64,000 nucleotides of DNA from Ramazzottius varieornatus (Eukaryota > Tardigrada > Eutardigrada > Parachela > Ramazzottiidae): the NCBI GenBank assembly GCA_001949185.1, contig BDGG01000001.1, positions 5,870,876 to 5,934,875 on the forward strand, in the 5' to 3' direction. Below the pieces are notes generated by a model, which had not been told where the DNA came from, ran no database searches, and saw only the letters and a list, made by a program, of their open reading frames with translations. Shown here piece by piece: positions 10,453 through 20,906 of this stretch. Both the position numbers and the translations under genes were made by a program. The number at the start of each line of letters is the position of its first letter. Within the stretch, counting starts at the first letter, position 1.

Positions 10453-12539
10453 TTAAGTACACTGGAAAACGGATGTCCCAGAAGCTCCGTTTCTTTGAAA
10501 TGGATCACCCATTTCCCAGTGTCTTTTAGCGGTTCGATACCAGTCAACTGTTTGATCCAGGCCAGTGTCGAAATCTACTTTGGAGGTCCACCCCAGAGCG
10601 CGAATTTTCGAGGAGTCGACCGAGTAACGGCAGTCGTTATGTGGTCTGTCGGTCACGTACTCGATATACTGTGCAGGGTCGTCACTTCCATGAACCTTGG
10701 TGACGAGGAGTCGGCACAATTGTATGATTTGAATTTCGTCATCCGTGCCGATGTTATAGACCTCTCCAATCACTCCTTTCTCTACAACGGTCTGTAGAGC
10801 TGTACAGTAATCTTCGACGTGCAGAAACCTTCTTGACATCAGACCAGCCCCATGCACTGGTAACTTCTGATCGCTCAACAGGCAAGTGACAAATTTCGGG
10901 ATTACCTGAGTTGGAAACTGGTATTTCCCATAGACGTTGTTGGCCCTAGTGATGACATAGGGCAAACCGAACGACTTTCCGTACGACATTAGCAAACATT
11001 CAGCACCTGCTTTCGTGGCGGCGTATGGGTTGGTCGGGAAAAACGGAGTATTATGCTCCGCACAGCTACCCGTTGGCACTTCACCATAAACTTCGTCAGT
11101 GGAAATGTGGACGAAGAGCTGGAAATTCTCGCGGTAAATCTTTATGGTTTCCAACAGGTTGAACATTCCGATAATGTTGTTTTCGATGTAGGTCAACGGA
11201 TGACCAAAAGACGGGTCCACAGTACTGGCGGCTGCGAAGTGGATGACATGGGTGATGTGATTTTGTTCGAAGGTCCGCCTTAGTTCCCGTTCATCCAGGA
11301 GATCGGCGTGAATAAACTTGTAGTTTGGGTCTTGTGGGTTTTCAATATTACGTAGGTTGGAGTTGGTCAGTAGCGCGTCAAAATTGATCACGATGTCTTT
11401 TCGATGGCCAGTCAGCCAGTAGTTGATGAAACTACTACCTATAAAACCAGCGCCTCCGGTTACCAACAGGACCCTTTCAGGGTTATTCGCAGAGCTAAAA
11501 AACGAGATGCGTTAGTGGCGTGGAATAAGGAGTTAAACAAATGTGGAATGTGAGTCGCTGTAATGCAGGACAGGCTACATATCGCATACCGGTTTTGTGC
11601 AGGTGGCGGATACATCATGTCAATGACCGGATTTCTGAAGCGCAAAGCGAGAATTTCCATGATTCGCTCGTTGATAGGTTTTAATACAGCAGGAACAGAA
11701 TATCGATTTTTCGTTTCTTGAATCAATTCGTTCATCATAACAATGGCCTTGTCCGCAGTCAATAAGTTGTTTGAGCGCTTCGCGACGACAAGGTCAGACT
11801 GCTCAGATGGAGGAACAAGTATGTAGTTTAGCTTTGTCTTCGCTGAACTTTCGTATTGCTTAAGAACAGTATCATGATCGATGGACCCAGGATTGACCGC
11901 ATTGATCGTTCCTGTCTTCATGTGAACCAACAGAGCGATAAGAAACGGGATCCAGTCCGACAAAATTGTCATTGAGTTCTTGACGGATATGATTTTCTTG
12001 TAACCTACAATCTTTGTGATGAAGTCTCGAGGGTTGGACTGTACCGAGATAGGCATTCGAACACGAGCGTTCAGCACGTGAGGAAACCCTTTCATCAGTA
12101 GATCGGTCTGACCTTTTACAATGGAATACGACGATCCAAAGAAGTTTGCATTCTCGTCCTCCCGAAACCCGTGTCCTCCAACAGTATGGGTAGCATCGTA
12201 CTCGAAGATGCAGCCGGAGCCAATATATAGCAGGGGAATACTCCTTCCATGCAGGCCGGAAGTAGCGAGTGCGACCAGAACTGGAGCAGTCAAATTTGAT
12301 CCCACATTATCGGTCAGTTTTCCTGGCTGCTCCAGGTAGTCAACAGTATTGTTGAGGGGACCAGAAGTGCGTCCAAGTGCACAGACCACTCTATCCGGAT
12401 TCCATTTTTCCACATCTGCAATGACGTCCTGGACAAATCTAACCCTTCCGCCGGGGTACGCTTTGTCTCCGGCGGATTTCACAGCTTCGCAGAACTGCTG
12501 ACCGATCCACCCCGAATGACCGTAAATCAAAAACTTCAT
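10453..12539 (-). CDS. fused nucleotide-rhamnose enzyme: epimerase/reductase then 4,6-dehydratase
   Basis: Two exons, 12539-11590 and 11494-10453, joined by a 95-nt GT-AG intron (AACCG|GTATGC ... TTTTTTAG|CTCTGC), give 663 residues in frame. The second open frame has no ATG of its own, so it belongs to the same product. Residues about 1-317 resemble NRS/ER-type 4-keto-6-deoxyglucose 3,5-epimerase/4-reductases: Rossmann motif YGHSGWIG, GSGCIFEY and YSIVK. Residues about 325-663 resemble NDP-glucose 4,6-dehydratases: VTGGAGFIGSS, ISTDEVYGE (about 447-455), YAATK (about 473-477). Together they would convert UDP- or dTDP-glucose to the L-rhamnose nucleotide. Plant RHM proteins have the opposite order. 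A TTTAG just before the ATG could be an acceptor for a 5' leader exon. Confidence 0.85.
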
Positions 12540-12549
12540 TATCAGCACC

Positions 12550-13700
12550 TAAACACACTTTTCAACGGCAAACCCACATCAAGTCAACTACCAGACGGTT
12601 GCAGAACCCAGAGCTTTTGGAAGCATGAGACAGTCTGCCTGGTGGCAAGATTCACAGTGTGAGCATCCGTCCTTAAGTGGCAGGAACCGTCTGTACTGTT
12701 TTCCGTCGAGCAACTGATCAGTTCAGTGAAGCAACTGATTCATGAACACTAGGACCTGTACATGTAGTCCAGTCTGTACGGCTAGTTCCGGTGAACTCAC
12801 TGTGAAGAACGTGGCTACCACGGTTGAGCAAGCCGCTCTTGAATTTTTTGTGTACTGGTCGCCGAACTAGAGCACATACGATCAAAGTACGCTCAGAGCT
12901 TGGACAATGAACCTTACCAGCCCCCTCGGTGTCGGAGGTCAAATAGTTCACTGTCGCGCTGCCGGTACGGCTTGCGCAATTTCATTCCATCCAAAAGTCA
13001 ATTAGGTGTTGTGAGACAAAGTGACTCAGGTGCAACCACAGTCATGGCTGAGAACATTTGCAACCATCAGCTTCCAGGCGCGTTTCTTGTCCTGTGAAAG
13101 CATACGTTAATACGGCAACAATGCGTTCTGCTGAGCTGCATACAAAAAGTATTTATTGGTAGACTGGGTCGAGACGAGTTTCTTCCGGACCAATCACATC
13201 TTCAACATCAAATTCAACTCCCTTTCATGAGTACCGTTGATTCACGAAATGCTCGCCACTAAACAGAAAAGACCGACCGCTTATCAGGCTTTGACCAGCA
13301 CCGGGTGGTTCTGTTTCTTTTTAAACCATACATTACAGTTGATGACACGTTGATGACGCGAAGACCTCAGGGACTTCGTCCGAAAATGTTTTCTGTAAGG
13401 ATGGTGAATAGTTCAACCTGTTGAGAGCGCATTTTCACTGCACCATTAGCAATTCGTTCTATTAAGCCCAAGTTTTAGATCGATTTACCTCTCTGTCCAT
13501 ATGACATGGTACAGAGAAAATCAGTTAAACAGATACATCTCGATACAGTTCATCAGAGCATACGATCCCGAAGGCCATACACACAATAGGGTAGTGGCAT
13601 CAAGCAGTGTACTGCAGCACGACGGGCTCCATGGCCTTTCATGGGCAACTGCTGATCGATGGTACGCAACAGCTGCGTTTGCTTTCGGGCCGTCTAAGTC
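12550..13700. other. intergenic between divergent glycan genes
   Basis: No recognisable gene. The interval separates the minus-strand rhamnose enzyme from the plus-strand galactosyltransferase and should contain both promoters; I see no convincing TATA box. Confidence 0.4.
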
Positions 13701-13711
13701 CGACAATCACA

Positions 13712-14698
13712 ATGAACCGACGGCCTCTCCACTTTTTACAGCTGCTAGCGCTGTTGATTATAGCTGCCATGGTTATTCAGCGGGAATGGATCTCTGATGT
13801 TCAAGTGTGGCTCCGTAAAACCACTGGCACACGAAACGATTTGTCTCCACTTATCCCAATCATGAAATCCTTTCGCGACCTGGCGGACCAATTCACAATT
13901 CTGCCAACAGAGTTTTGTGGCTCTTCAGTTTTCATGATTATCGGCGTCATATCTAATCCATCAAACTTTGATGCGCGCAGCGCAATCCGGTCCACTTGGG
14001 GTTCCTTCGCACTTACTTCATCGTGTGTCAAGTTAATATTCGTCTTGGGAAAAGTTCGAAATGGTACTCTCCAAGAAAAAGTGGGAAAAGAGTCAGCTCT
14101 GCATGGCGATATTTTACAGTCTAACCAGTTTTACGACGCTTATCGGGCTTCCCAGATAAAAACAACATATCTGCTACGATGGTGTGCTAAATTCTGTGCG
14201 AACAGCAGTTTTACTGTACGGGTTGACGATGACGTGTGGGTAAACTTACCGAAGTTTTACAAGTACATGAAAACTCGTTCAGCGTTCAGCAGCCGGGATG
14301 CATATGGATTCAAACTTTCGGGAAGCAACATGACGATCGTTCGACAACCGGAAAGCAAATACTATGTACCTCGGGAAGACTTCAGTCCAGATTACTATCG
14401 GGATTTTTTGGCAGGAAATCTGATCGCATTCCCCACAAGTTCACTGCTTAGTTTATTGTCTGTGTCTGTCGCAAACCCTTCGGCCATGTTTCTCGATGAC
14501 ATTTATTTCACTGGTCAACTTTCGATGCATGTAAACATGTCGTTGACGAATATCCCGGGATTTTTTCCAAGATTTACTCAAATGGTGGGACGCACTTGCT
14601 CTAAAAAGACCATGTTGTGGATGCACTACACTTCACCTAACGATATGTACATCTTGAGAAGTAATCGCTGTTGGACATCTAACACCACATTTTGTTGA
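13712..14698 (+). CDS. beta-1,3-galactosyltransferase-like (GT31)
   Basis: A single exon of 328 residues starting at ATG 13712 (MNRRPLHFLQLLALLIIAAMV), which gives a short basic tail and a type II anchor. Earlier in-frame ATGs would bury that anchor. GT31 blocks in order are: ISNPSNFDARSAIRSTWG (about 77-94), FVLGKVRNG, HGDILQSNQFYDAYR, the metal-binding VRVDDDVWVN (about 168-177, the DDD motif), FLAGNLIAFP and FLDDIYFTG, where many members have ED. By family it moves galactose or an N-acetylhexosamine from a UDP-sugar to a glycan in the Golgi. The C-terminus is cysteine-containing. Exact donor and acceptor cannot be read from the sequence. Confidence 0.85.
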   Translation: MNRRPLHFLQLLALLIIAAMVIQREWISDVQVWLRKTTGTRNDLSPLIPIMKSFRDLADQFTILPTEFCGSSVFMIIGVISNPSNFDARSAIRSTWGSFALTSSCVKLIFVLGKVRNGTLQEKVGKESALHGDILQSNQFYDAYRASQIKTTYLLRWCAKFCANSSFTVRVDDDVWVNLPKFYKYMKTRSAFSSRDAYGFKLSGSNMTIVRQPESKYYVPREDFSPDYYRDFLAGNLIAFPTSSLLSLLSVSVANPSAMFLDDIYFTGQLSMHVNMSLTNIPGFFPRFTQMVGRTCSKKTMLWMHYTSPNDMYILRSNRCWTSNTTFC

Positions 14699-15640
14699 CC
14701 TCAGATTTGTGGCCTTTTGAGCCCCAGTACAGTTTACGCCGGAGCCAGTCGTAAAATATATGCGCCAGATCATGGCGGTCGATTGTCGTGGCCAAGTCGC
14801 GTACGTCGGGTCTACTACAGTACTGTACGACAAACCCTGCAAACTTTGGTGTATCAGACAAGGATATGATTATAGGAAAAATTCGGAGCTACGTGCGCCA
14901 AGTTGAATTTTGCCGCACCTAATCCGCCGGTAACTTACACTGCATTTTGCGATAGGATCAACGGGTGAGAGTACCGCAAGATCAATCAAAACCGTGGACT
15001 CGCTGCCAAATGTCGGCTTACCTTATACTTTCTGGATATGCAAGGAGGAAACAAGTGCGCCGACGAAATACGCATGTAAATGTACCGTAAATCGCATCCC
15101 CTGATGCCACAAGCCTTTTGCACATTAGAATGAAATGATGTTTCTGCTGCAAAACCTCCTCCAACTATCGGCTTCCCACTGATGCTGAGGGTTTTGACTG
15201 GTATACCCGATGGGTAAGATGTCGCACCAGCACACACCATGAAAGACCAGACGGTTCTTTGATTAACCCCGACAGAGAGGTGGAGCCGAACTTGAAATCG
15301 TTTTTGGTTTGCTTGTCTCTGAATGCATACTACCATTCGCGAAATTCGTTTTCGAAGTTTCAGTTTTGTCCGTCATTTTGTTTATCCCTACGACTTCATC
15401 TCGTGAATCACCTTTTCATCGTGGTCATTTTGGTTCTGCAACGTCTGGGAAGGAGTGTAAGTACCGGAGGAAGGAAGGAGGCGACAATTTAAGGAGCTAG
15501 CTTTTCATGGCTGATACAATCGTTGCCAGCTGCTCGGATAGCCTGACGAAGGTTGCGCGAATTTTGAAGGCACTGACTGTGTGTAAACTTTTTTGGTCAC
15601 GAAGAATGGGTTTAGAAGCTTGTACGTGTTTCACTTTCAG
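14699..15640. other. intergenic, no gene recognised
   Basis: Short frames only; no motif or splice pattern supports a gene. Confidence 0.4.
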
Positions 15641-15646
15641 TTGGTA

Positions 15647-15852
15647 CTTTAAAGTGCCAATGAAGTGGGACAAGATTGGTCCGGGTCCGCGTAAAGAATC
15701 CCCCCAGTACGCGCCGTGTTGGCTGTTATGTGTCATGTCATAGCGATCAGCTGATCGATACACACGTTGACCAGATATTTCACCCACCATCCGCTCGGTC
15801 TTTTTGCACGCACCCGGACCCAAACCTGTCCCGCATTATTGGCTCTTTAAAG
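15647..15852. mobile_element. 206-bp MITE with TA target duplication
   Basis: Left terminus CTTTAAAGTGCCAATGAAGT and the complementary right terminus (ATTATTGGCTCTTTAAAG) pair for about 50 bp with mismatches, including GGTCCGGGTCCGCG against CGCACCCGGACCC. TA flanks both ends (15645-15646 and 15853-15854). The right TA is shared with the next MITE. No ORF. Confidence 0.75.
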
Positions 15853-15854
15853 TA

Positions 15855-16194
15855 CAAGGTAAACGACATAATGCGGGCATATCGATTTTCGCACCATAAT
15901 TCAGGCAACGCGAAAGGTTTGAACATTACCTTCAACGCTTGATACATCCCTCCTCCTACGTGTGTTGATTCTACATTAGGCTTTTTAACATTGGACACAC
16001 CCATCTCTATCCCAGGCCAAATTCCCGTGATCTACAACGCTTTCCCGTTCTCAAACCTATTGGAACTTCGAGGAGAGGGATCAGTCTACCTCATGAAACA
16101 AGAAGCGATTCATTACGCGCAGCAGGAGCTGAGAAAAAATATGCCCGAATTACGAGTGAAAAACCCCTATGCCCGAATTATGTCGTTTACCTCG
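15855..16194. mobile_element. 340-bp MITE, family shared with 25420-25751
   Basis: Terminal repeats are CAAGGTAAACGACATAATGC at the left and the complement of TATGTCGTTTACCTCG at the right, with TA on both sides (15853-15854, 16195-16196). Interior landmarks, such as ACAACGCTTTCCCGTTCTCA and ATTGGACACACCCAT, recur inverted in the copy near 25.4-25.8 kb. Confidence 0.78.
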
Positions 16195-16199
16195 TATTC

Positions 16200-17420
16200 G
16201 GGAGTCGAGAATGTGCGTTACATCAGCGATATCGTTCAGTCACCATCAAACAATCAAGTGGGTGTTTCCTCGTATGTTTTTTTGTAGTCTAGAAAAAGTT
16301 AAACAGCTAGCATTGCAGCGTGCTACACCTGCTCCTTTGTTTCAGATCTTACCTGAGCAGATCTGTTTCTCCCTTTTCGACGACCAGATCGCCTCAAGTT
16401 CGAGCAGTCTGCATATCATCATCGATCGTTTTCTCTGTCTTTGTGCTCTTGTTTCCTTCGGCGATTACGCTTCGTTGGCTGTCTTTCCTGCGTCAACTTG
16501 TTATCACGTCGCCATGTCTAAACTAGGAGGAGTTGTGCACGCGCTTGGTATAAGTGCAGCCAATGACTTGTCCGTGCACACGTTGAGTCATTAAATCGAG
16601 CCGTAACTCATACAGCCCGTACCACTCATGTGTCCCTCGGTCGAATCGCGCACCCTGTCGGCTCACAGATCCTCTTATTGCGCCACTGTACCGTCACTCA
16701 CTACCGATTGCACCGAGAAGGCTTGAGCAGTATCCAAACATCCACGCATTAACCTGCTTAGGTCCTCCCGATTTAATCTGACATTGCTGTGAGGAGATGG
16801 TTTTAATTACGGAAAGGATTACGGGTGTTATAAGTACTCAATGATCTCTCCCTTTCGAGCTTGATGAAGAATATTCAGGTTCCGCCCGGAATAGGCTGCC
16901 CTAACGTCAAGAAGAGACGATAGCACAGACGGTCCGGAGTGGATGCTCAGCTGAAAACAGCCGTGCTGTGGTAAACCGTAACTGGCAATCGCACGAAAAG
17001 ACACGTAAACCTGTTCCGTTCCCAGTGATAACAAGGCATTTCAGAAGAGCAATGACGGTAATCAGAACAGAATCGAAGAGGAACTGTTCTACTGGACAAA
17101 AATCTCGTTGAAAAATATAAAATCTCCGAAAAGCGGTACATGTTTACCGAAAATCAATCAAGTTCTTTGTGTTGGGACTTCAATCAGCCGGAAACTATGT
17201 GCCAACAGGATTTACTCGACTCGGACGATGAGTGCAAGCATGGCTCGGCTGTGAGTTAAGCGAGAGCGTGTCAGGAGGTTTTACTGGCCAATGCGGCAAA
17301 CCCCGCGACTTCGTGTTGCGCAAATCCCACCTGTACTCTCCTCCGTTTTAGTCATGGACTTATCACGTTTGTGTACTCTGTCATCGTTCGAAGTGTAAGG
17401 AGCAATGGAACCGAAAACAA
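16200..17420. other. intergenic, no gene recognised
   Basis: Short frames without recognisable domains; no clear repeat. Confidence 0.4.
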
Positions 17421-17428
17421 TAAAAATA

Positions 17429-19815
17429 CACGTGGCTGGTCTAATGATTGGCATGGACAAAAGCATTGGCAAGTCATTTCCGAGACAGCGGCTCCGCCGG
17501 CTGTATTCGCTTACAGTTGAAACAAACTGGCTTTCACCATACGTTGCCCCTTTACATCCCGCTCGGATAACCGAATCTTTCACAGAGAACTTCCCAATCA
17601 TTTTAAAACCCAATCTTTCCGTACACTTGGCTTTCCATTTATTTGAGGTAGGAAAACACTATCATTCAGTGAGCTCAAGGCTACGTCACAATCTCAGTTT
17701 TTGGCCTTCTTCGACGTGCCTTTCTTTGGAGCGACGGGTAAATCTGCTTTAGCAGACTGAGATCGCGTTCTTTTCTTGACGGCCACTGGCAAGTCGATTT
17801 GGGCAGTCTTAGGTCTCCCGCGTTTCTTAAGCACTTCATCGGTTGTTTCCGAAGGTTTGGCTTTCTTTGACACCTTTAAAGCTAGCCGTGCGCGATTTCG
17901 TTCCTCGACTGCCTCCACGTACTCGCTATCAAGAACGTTTCGGCCTTTGTCGAGAGCGAGTCTTTGATCCTTCGGTTTTCTTTGTTTCTTTGGTTTGGAG
18001 AATGAGAAAGCCTTACTTGCTGCGGCTACTACCGTCTCCGTAGCTGTCTTATGGCCGGCGTAGATGCTCACGATGGACTCGATGCTTGCATGGATCTTGT
18101 CATCGTCCCTGCCAACCCTCGAGCGAAGAATATCGGCCACGTCTTTCATTGGCGAGCTCTCTTCAGTCAGTATTGGTGATACAGGTGCATCTTGGGCCAC
18201 TAACCTCTTAACCACAGTTCCACGAATCGTTTCAGGTGAGAAGGGGAATATTCCGGTATTCCTGAAGCCGCTCTTCAGGGACACTTCAAAATCGAATGAA
18301 AATGCTGAAGCTTGTGGTGTGCAAAGCAAAGCCAGGTGCCTAGCAAAAGTGTTGCGAGTCATCTAGAAGCAAAAGGGGTTTTATAAAAGCATGCTCCGGA
18401 CAGAACTTCAGCGAATGTAACTTGCCTCGAAAGATCAAGACGTCTGGAAGCCTTGTAGTTCTTCCACTTCTCTTTCATGCATCCAAACGCACAGTTGTCC
18501 AACGGCTGTAACTTATCCGTTTGTCCCGCAGGTAAACAAATAAGCTTGATATCCTTCCCGGAGTCCCTGCATAACTTGAACAGCTGAGCATTGTTGACGT
18601 GGCTGTAATGTCCATCGAAACGAACGATGCACTACGAAAAAATAAAGGCTTAGTCCATTGCCCGTGAAGTACCCTGGATCAGAAAGAGACATTTCACGCA
18701 CTATCAAGTAACAGATTTTGTTCATACAAAGAGCACAATACCTTCTGTGGCGCGTTCGGCAAAATAACTTTGCGGAAGTATTCTGTCATGATTTCGGGAT
18801 CCATGACTGCGATGTACAGTTTGCCTTCGGTGTTATCAAACATGCTTTGCAGATGCATAACTCCATCGAAAAGGACCAAGGGCCTGTACATCTTTCCGGT
18901 AGCATCACCGCAAAACAAAGTACTGACTGCGTCCCGCGTAGTTCCGTCGGTGTACGAAGGGAAATGTTTCATTCCTCTTGCTGCGTAAACTTTCTCCTTT
19001 TCAAAACCCAGGATAAAACCCGACTCGTCCAGGTTTATTACAGCCGACGGATCCGAGAGGTATCCTTCGCTCTCAAGGCAACTCAACAGGTTAATCCAAT
19101 TTTGAGCACATTCGACAGTCCATTCCCGTGCCTTCTTGCGATCCACATTAGATCCCATGCGAAGAGAAATCTGCTTCCCATGGTCACGCAGGAAACGACG
19201 ATGCCACTTCTCGCTGAAGACCGTACCCATGCCTGCCAAAAAAACACAGAACTGATGTTACTTAATTTTTTTCAAAAACAAAAACATACCTTTTCCAAAG
19301 CCCATCTCATCGACGAAAGTACGCAGATTATGCTTATTCATGGGGAATCCATTGTTCCCAAAGCCAATCAACATGTCCACCAGTCGAGCCTCCTCTGTCG
19401 GGTCCAGCTTTGTCTTTCGGCCAAGCTGCTGAGCTATGGGGGATTTCTTGTAGTTGATGATCGTTCCTCGCGGCACACAAAACGTAAGCGAAGCTTTCCG
19501 AACTGGCATCCCGTTCGCCACTGCGCGAACTGCATCTTGCAGACATTCCTCGGTGTACTTCCGGCGTCTCTTGATCTTGAAACCTTCCGACATGTTTCAA
19601 GGTTAGGTTATTCAAGAATCGAGATCGGGAAACCAACTTATGAAGAAATACAAAATTTGAAATGACATTGTACAATGAAAAGCGCATTGCTAAATTTTCA
19701 CTTCCTGACGTCACAAGGCTACTTTCTGTCCCGATATAACATTCTTTGCGTTAAACTGCCGCCAGTCCGTGCTGCCAATGCTTTTGTCCATGCCAATCAT
19801 TAGGCCAGCCACGTG
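17429..19815 (-). mobile_element. pogo-like DNA transposon, copy 2 (apparently complete)
   Basis: Terminal inverted repeats of about 43 bp start CACGTGGCTGGTCTAATGAT (17429 on) and end with the complement at 19815, differing at about one position over the first 40 bases. TA flanks both ends (17427-17428 and 19816-19817). It contains one intron-bearing transposase gene on the minus strand. Structure, TA duplication and transposase all agree with the pogo/Tigger branch of the Tc1/mariner superfamily. Confidence 0.92.
17694..19593 (-). CDS. pogo-like transposase, apparently intact, 557 residues
   Basis: Four exons (19593-19290, 19232-18742, 18631-18422, 18362-17694) with GT-AG introns add up to an uninterrupted frame of 557 codons. 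Domains in order: psq-type helix-turn-helix (about 8-55, RRKYTEECLQDAVRAVANGM ... VPRGTIINY); a CENP-B-like second DNA-binding region (KWHRRFLRDHGKQISLRMGS); DDE catalytic domain with the three acidic sites NLDESGF, RFDGHYSHVNN and KLQPLDNCAF; and a lysine-rich tail with an AT-hook-like KKRGRPKT. It would cut and paste its own element at TA sites in the nucleus. The last intron is inferred from phase (CAA|GTTACA), so that junction is less certain. Confidence 0.85.
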
Positions 19816-20057
19816 TACCTTTTTGGGTTTTATCAGGGTTTCTGTCCCGGTAAAAACCATGAAACTCTTTTCAGCCCCGGGGTGCCCAAATCCCGTGAAA
19901 TCGCAAGCAATCTCGTAGAACAGAAATGTTTTACATAGCAAATCCTGTTGGTGAAAAATCTTGCGCCACCCAGATCCCGGCTGACTATAATCTCTGACCT
20001 ACTCTTGCACTTGAATTGCTTTATGCGATCCCTGATGCCACGGCCACAAGTAACCCA

Positions 20058-20253
20058 AATAACGACATGAAAACGACCGGTTTTACAGTGGGATATATAA
20101 GTTTATGGGACATGAAAAAGTTATTTACTATTAATAACGATAGTTTATCCCGGAAATAATGAATCGCGGGATTTTGGAATCCGTCATTTCTTCACGATTG
20201 AGCTTCCAGTTTGCCGTCCTTTCCGCCTGTCCCATTGTCTGTCGTCGTCCGTG
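20058..20253. repeat. probable truncated member of the psq-MITE family
   Basis: TTTGCCGTCCTTTCCGCCTG and TCGTCCGTG followed by TA (about 20209-20255) match the right ends of the elements at 25754-26375, 27383-27584 and near 42.2 kb. A left-end counterpart (TATGGGACATGAAAAAG, about 20104-20120) is weak. Boundaries are approximate. Confidence 0.4.
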
Positions 20254-20390
20254 TACGAGGAAAACCTTACTCAGTATAGACGTAATGAAATAAAATTTCC
20301 GCATTGAGCTTCGCGAATGATGAAATGACCGCAACGATTTGCCAAGTTCATGTTCCCTGTTAGCTTGCAGATATGTTTTACATACGACTA

Positions 20391-20532
20391 TTCTAAATAT
20401 TGGCTGCATCCGCGCATAGCGTCATTGTACACGTGAATTACAGCCCTGGACCGGTTTCACGGATTGCGCAACCCCCTACTGGGGTGTATCGTCGCGTATG
20501 TATACGTACTGCGCGGATGCAGCGAATATTTC
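20391..20532. mobile_element. about 142-bp MITE, sister of 38217-38361
   Basis: Begins with CTAAATATTGGCTGCATCCG and ends with TGCGCGGATGCAGCGAATAT. The interior (CAGCCCTGGACCGGTTTCAC, then GGATTGCGCAACCCCCTACT) is nearly the same, in the same orientation, as the copy at 38.2 kb. Both ends are more eroded than in that copy, so exact limits are uncertain. Confidence 0.75.
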
Positions 20533-20906
20533 AAGTGTGCACAGGAAACTTGTGACGCAAATGTTGTAACAGATACCTGGTGAAACAATTACTTAGGCCT
20601 GGCCTCACATTTCTGCCGGTACAAACGAAGAGCATATGTATGTGAAGCTTACACTTACAAGAACTAGAAAGGATCAGAAGCACCTCACCCTCACTTGGTC
20701 CCGGTTCGTTTTTGCAATCAGGCCTGGTATTTCTAACAAGGTTTTGACCTGCAAAAGTATCCCTTGCTAGGAGTACATTCGATTGTAGAAAGTTATAACA
20801 GTATCAGAATTCGGCTATGGCACATCTAGCCCTTCTCCGTGAGGACAGCTTGACAGATTACTCTCCTCGATACAGTTTCCCATAAAGAAATGGCTCTTGT
20901 GTGGGT

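Noticed and set aside
16169-16594. 141-codon plus-strand frame
   Set aside because: It starts within a MITE terminal repeat and has no recognisable domain or coding-like composition.
18718-19665. 315-codon plus-strand frame
   Set aside because: It lies antisense to the pogo-like transposase exons and shows no domain; the minus-strand homology explains the sequence.
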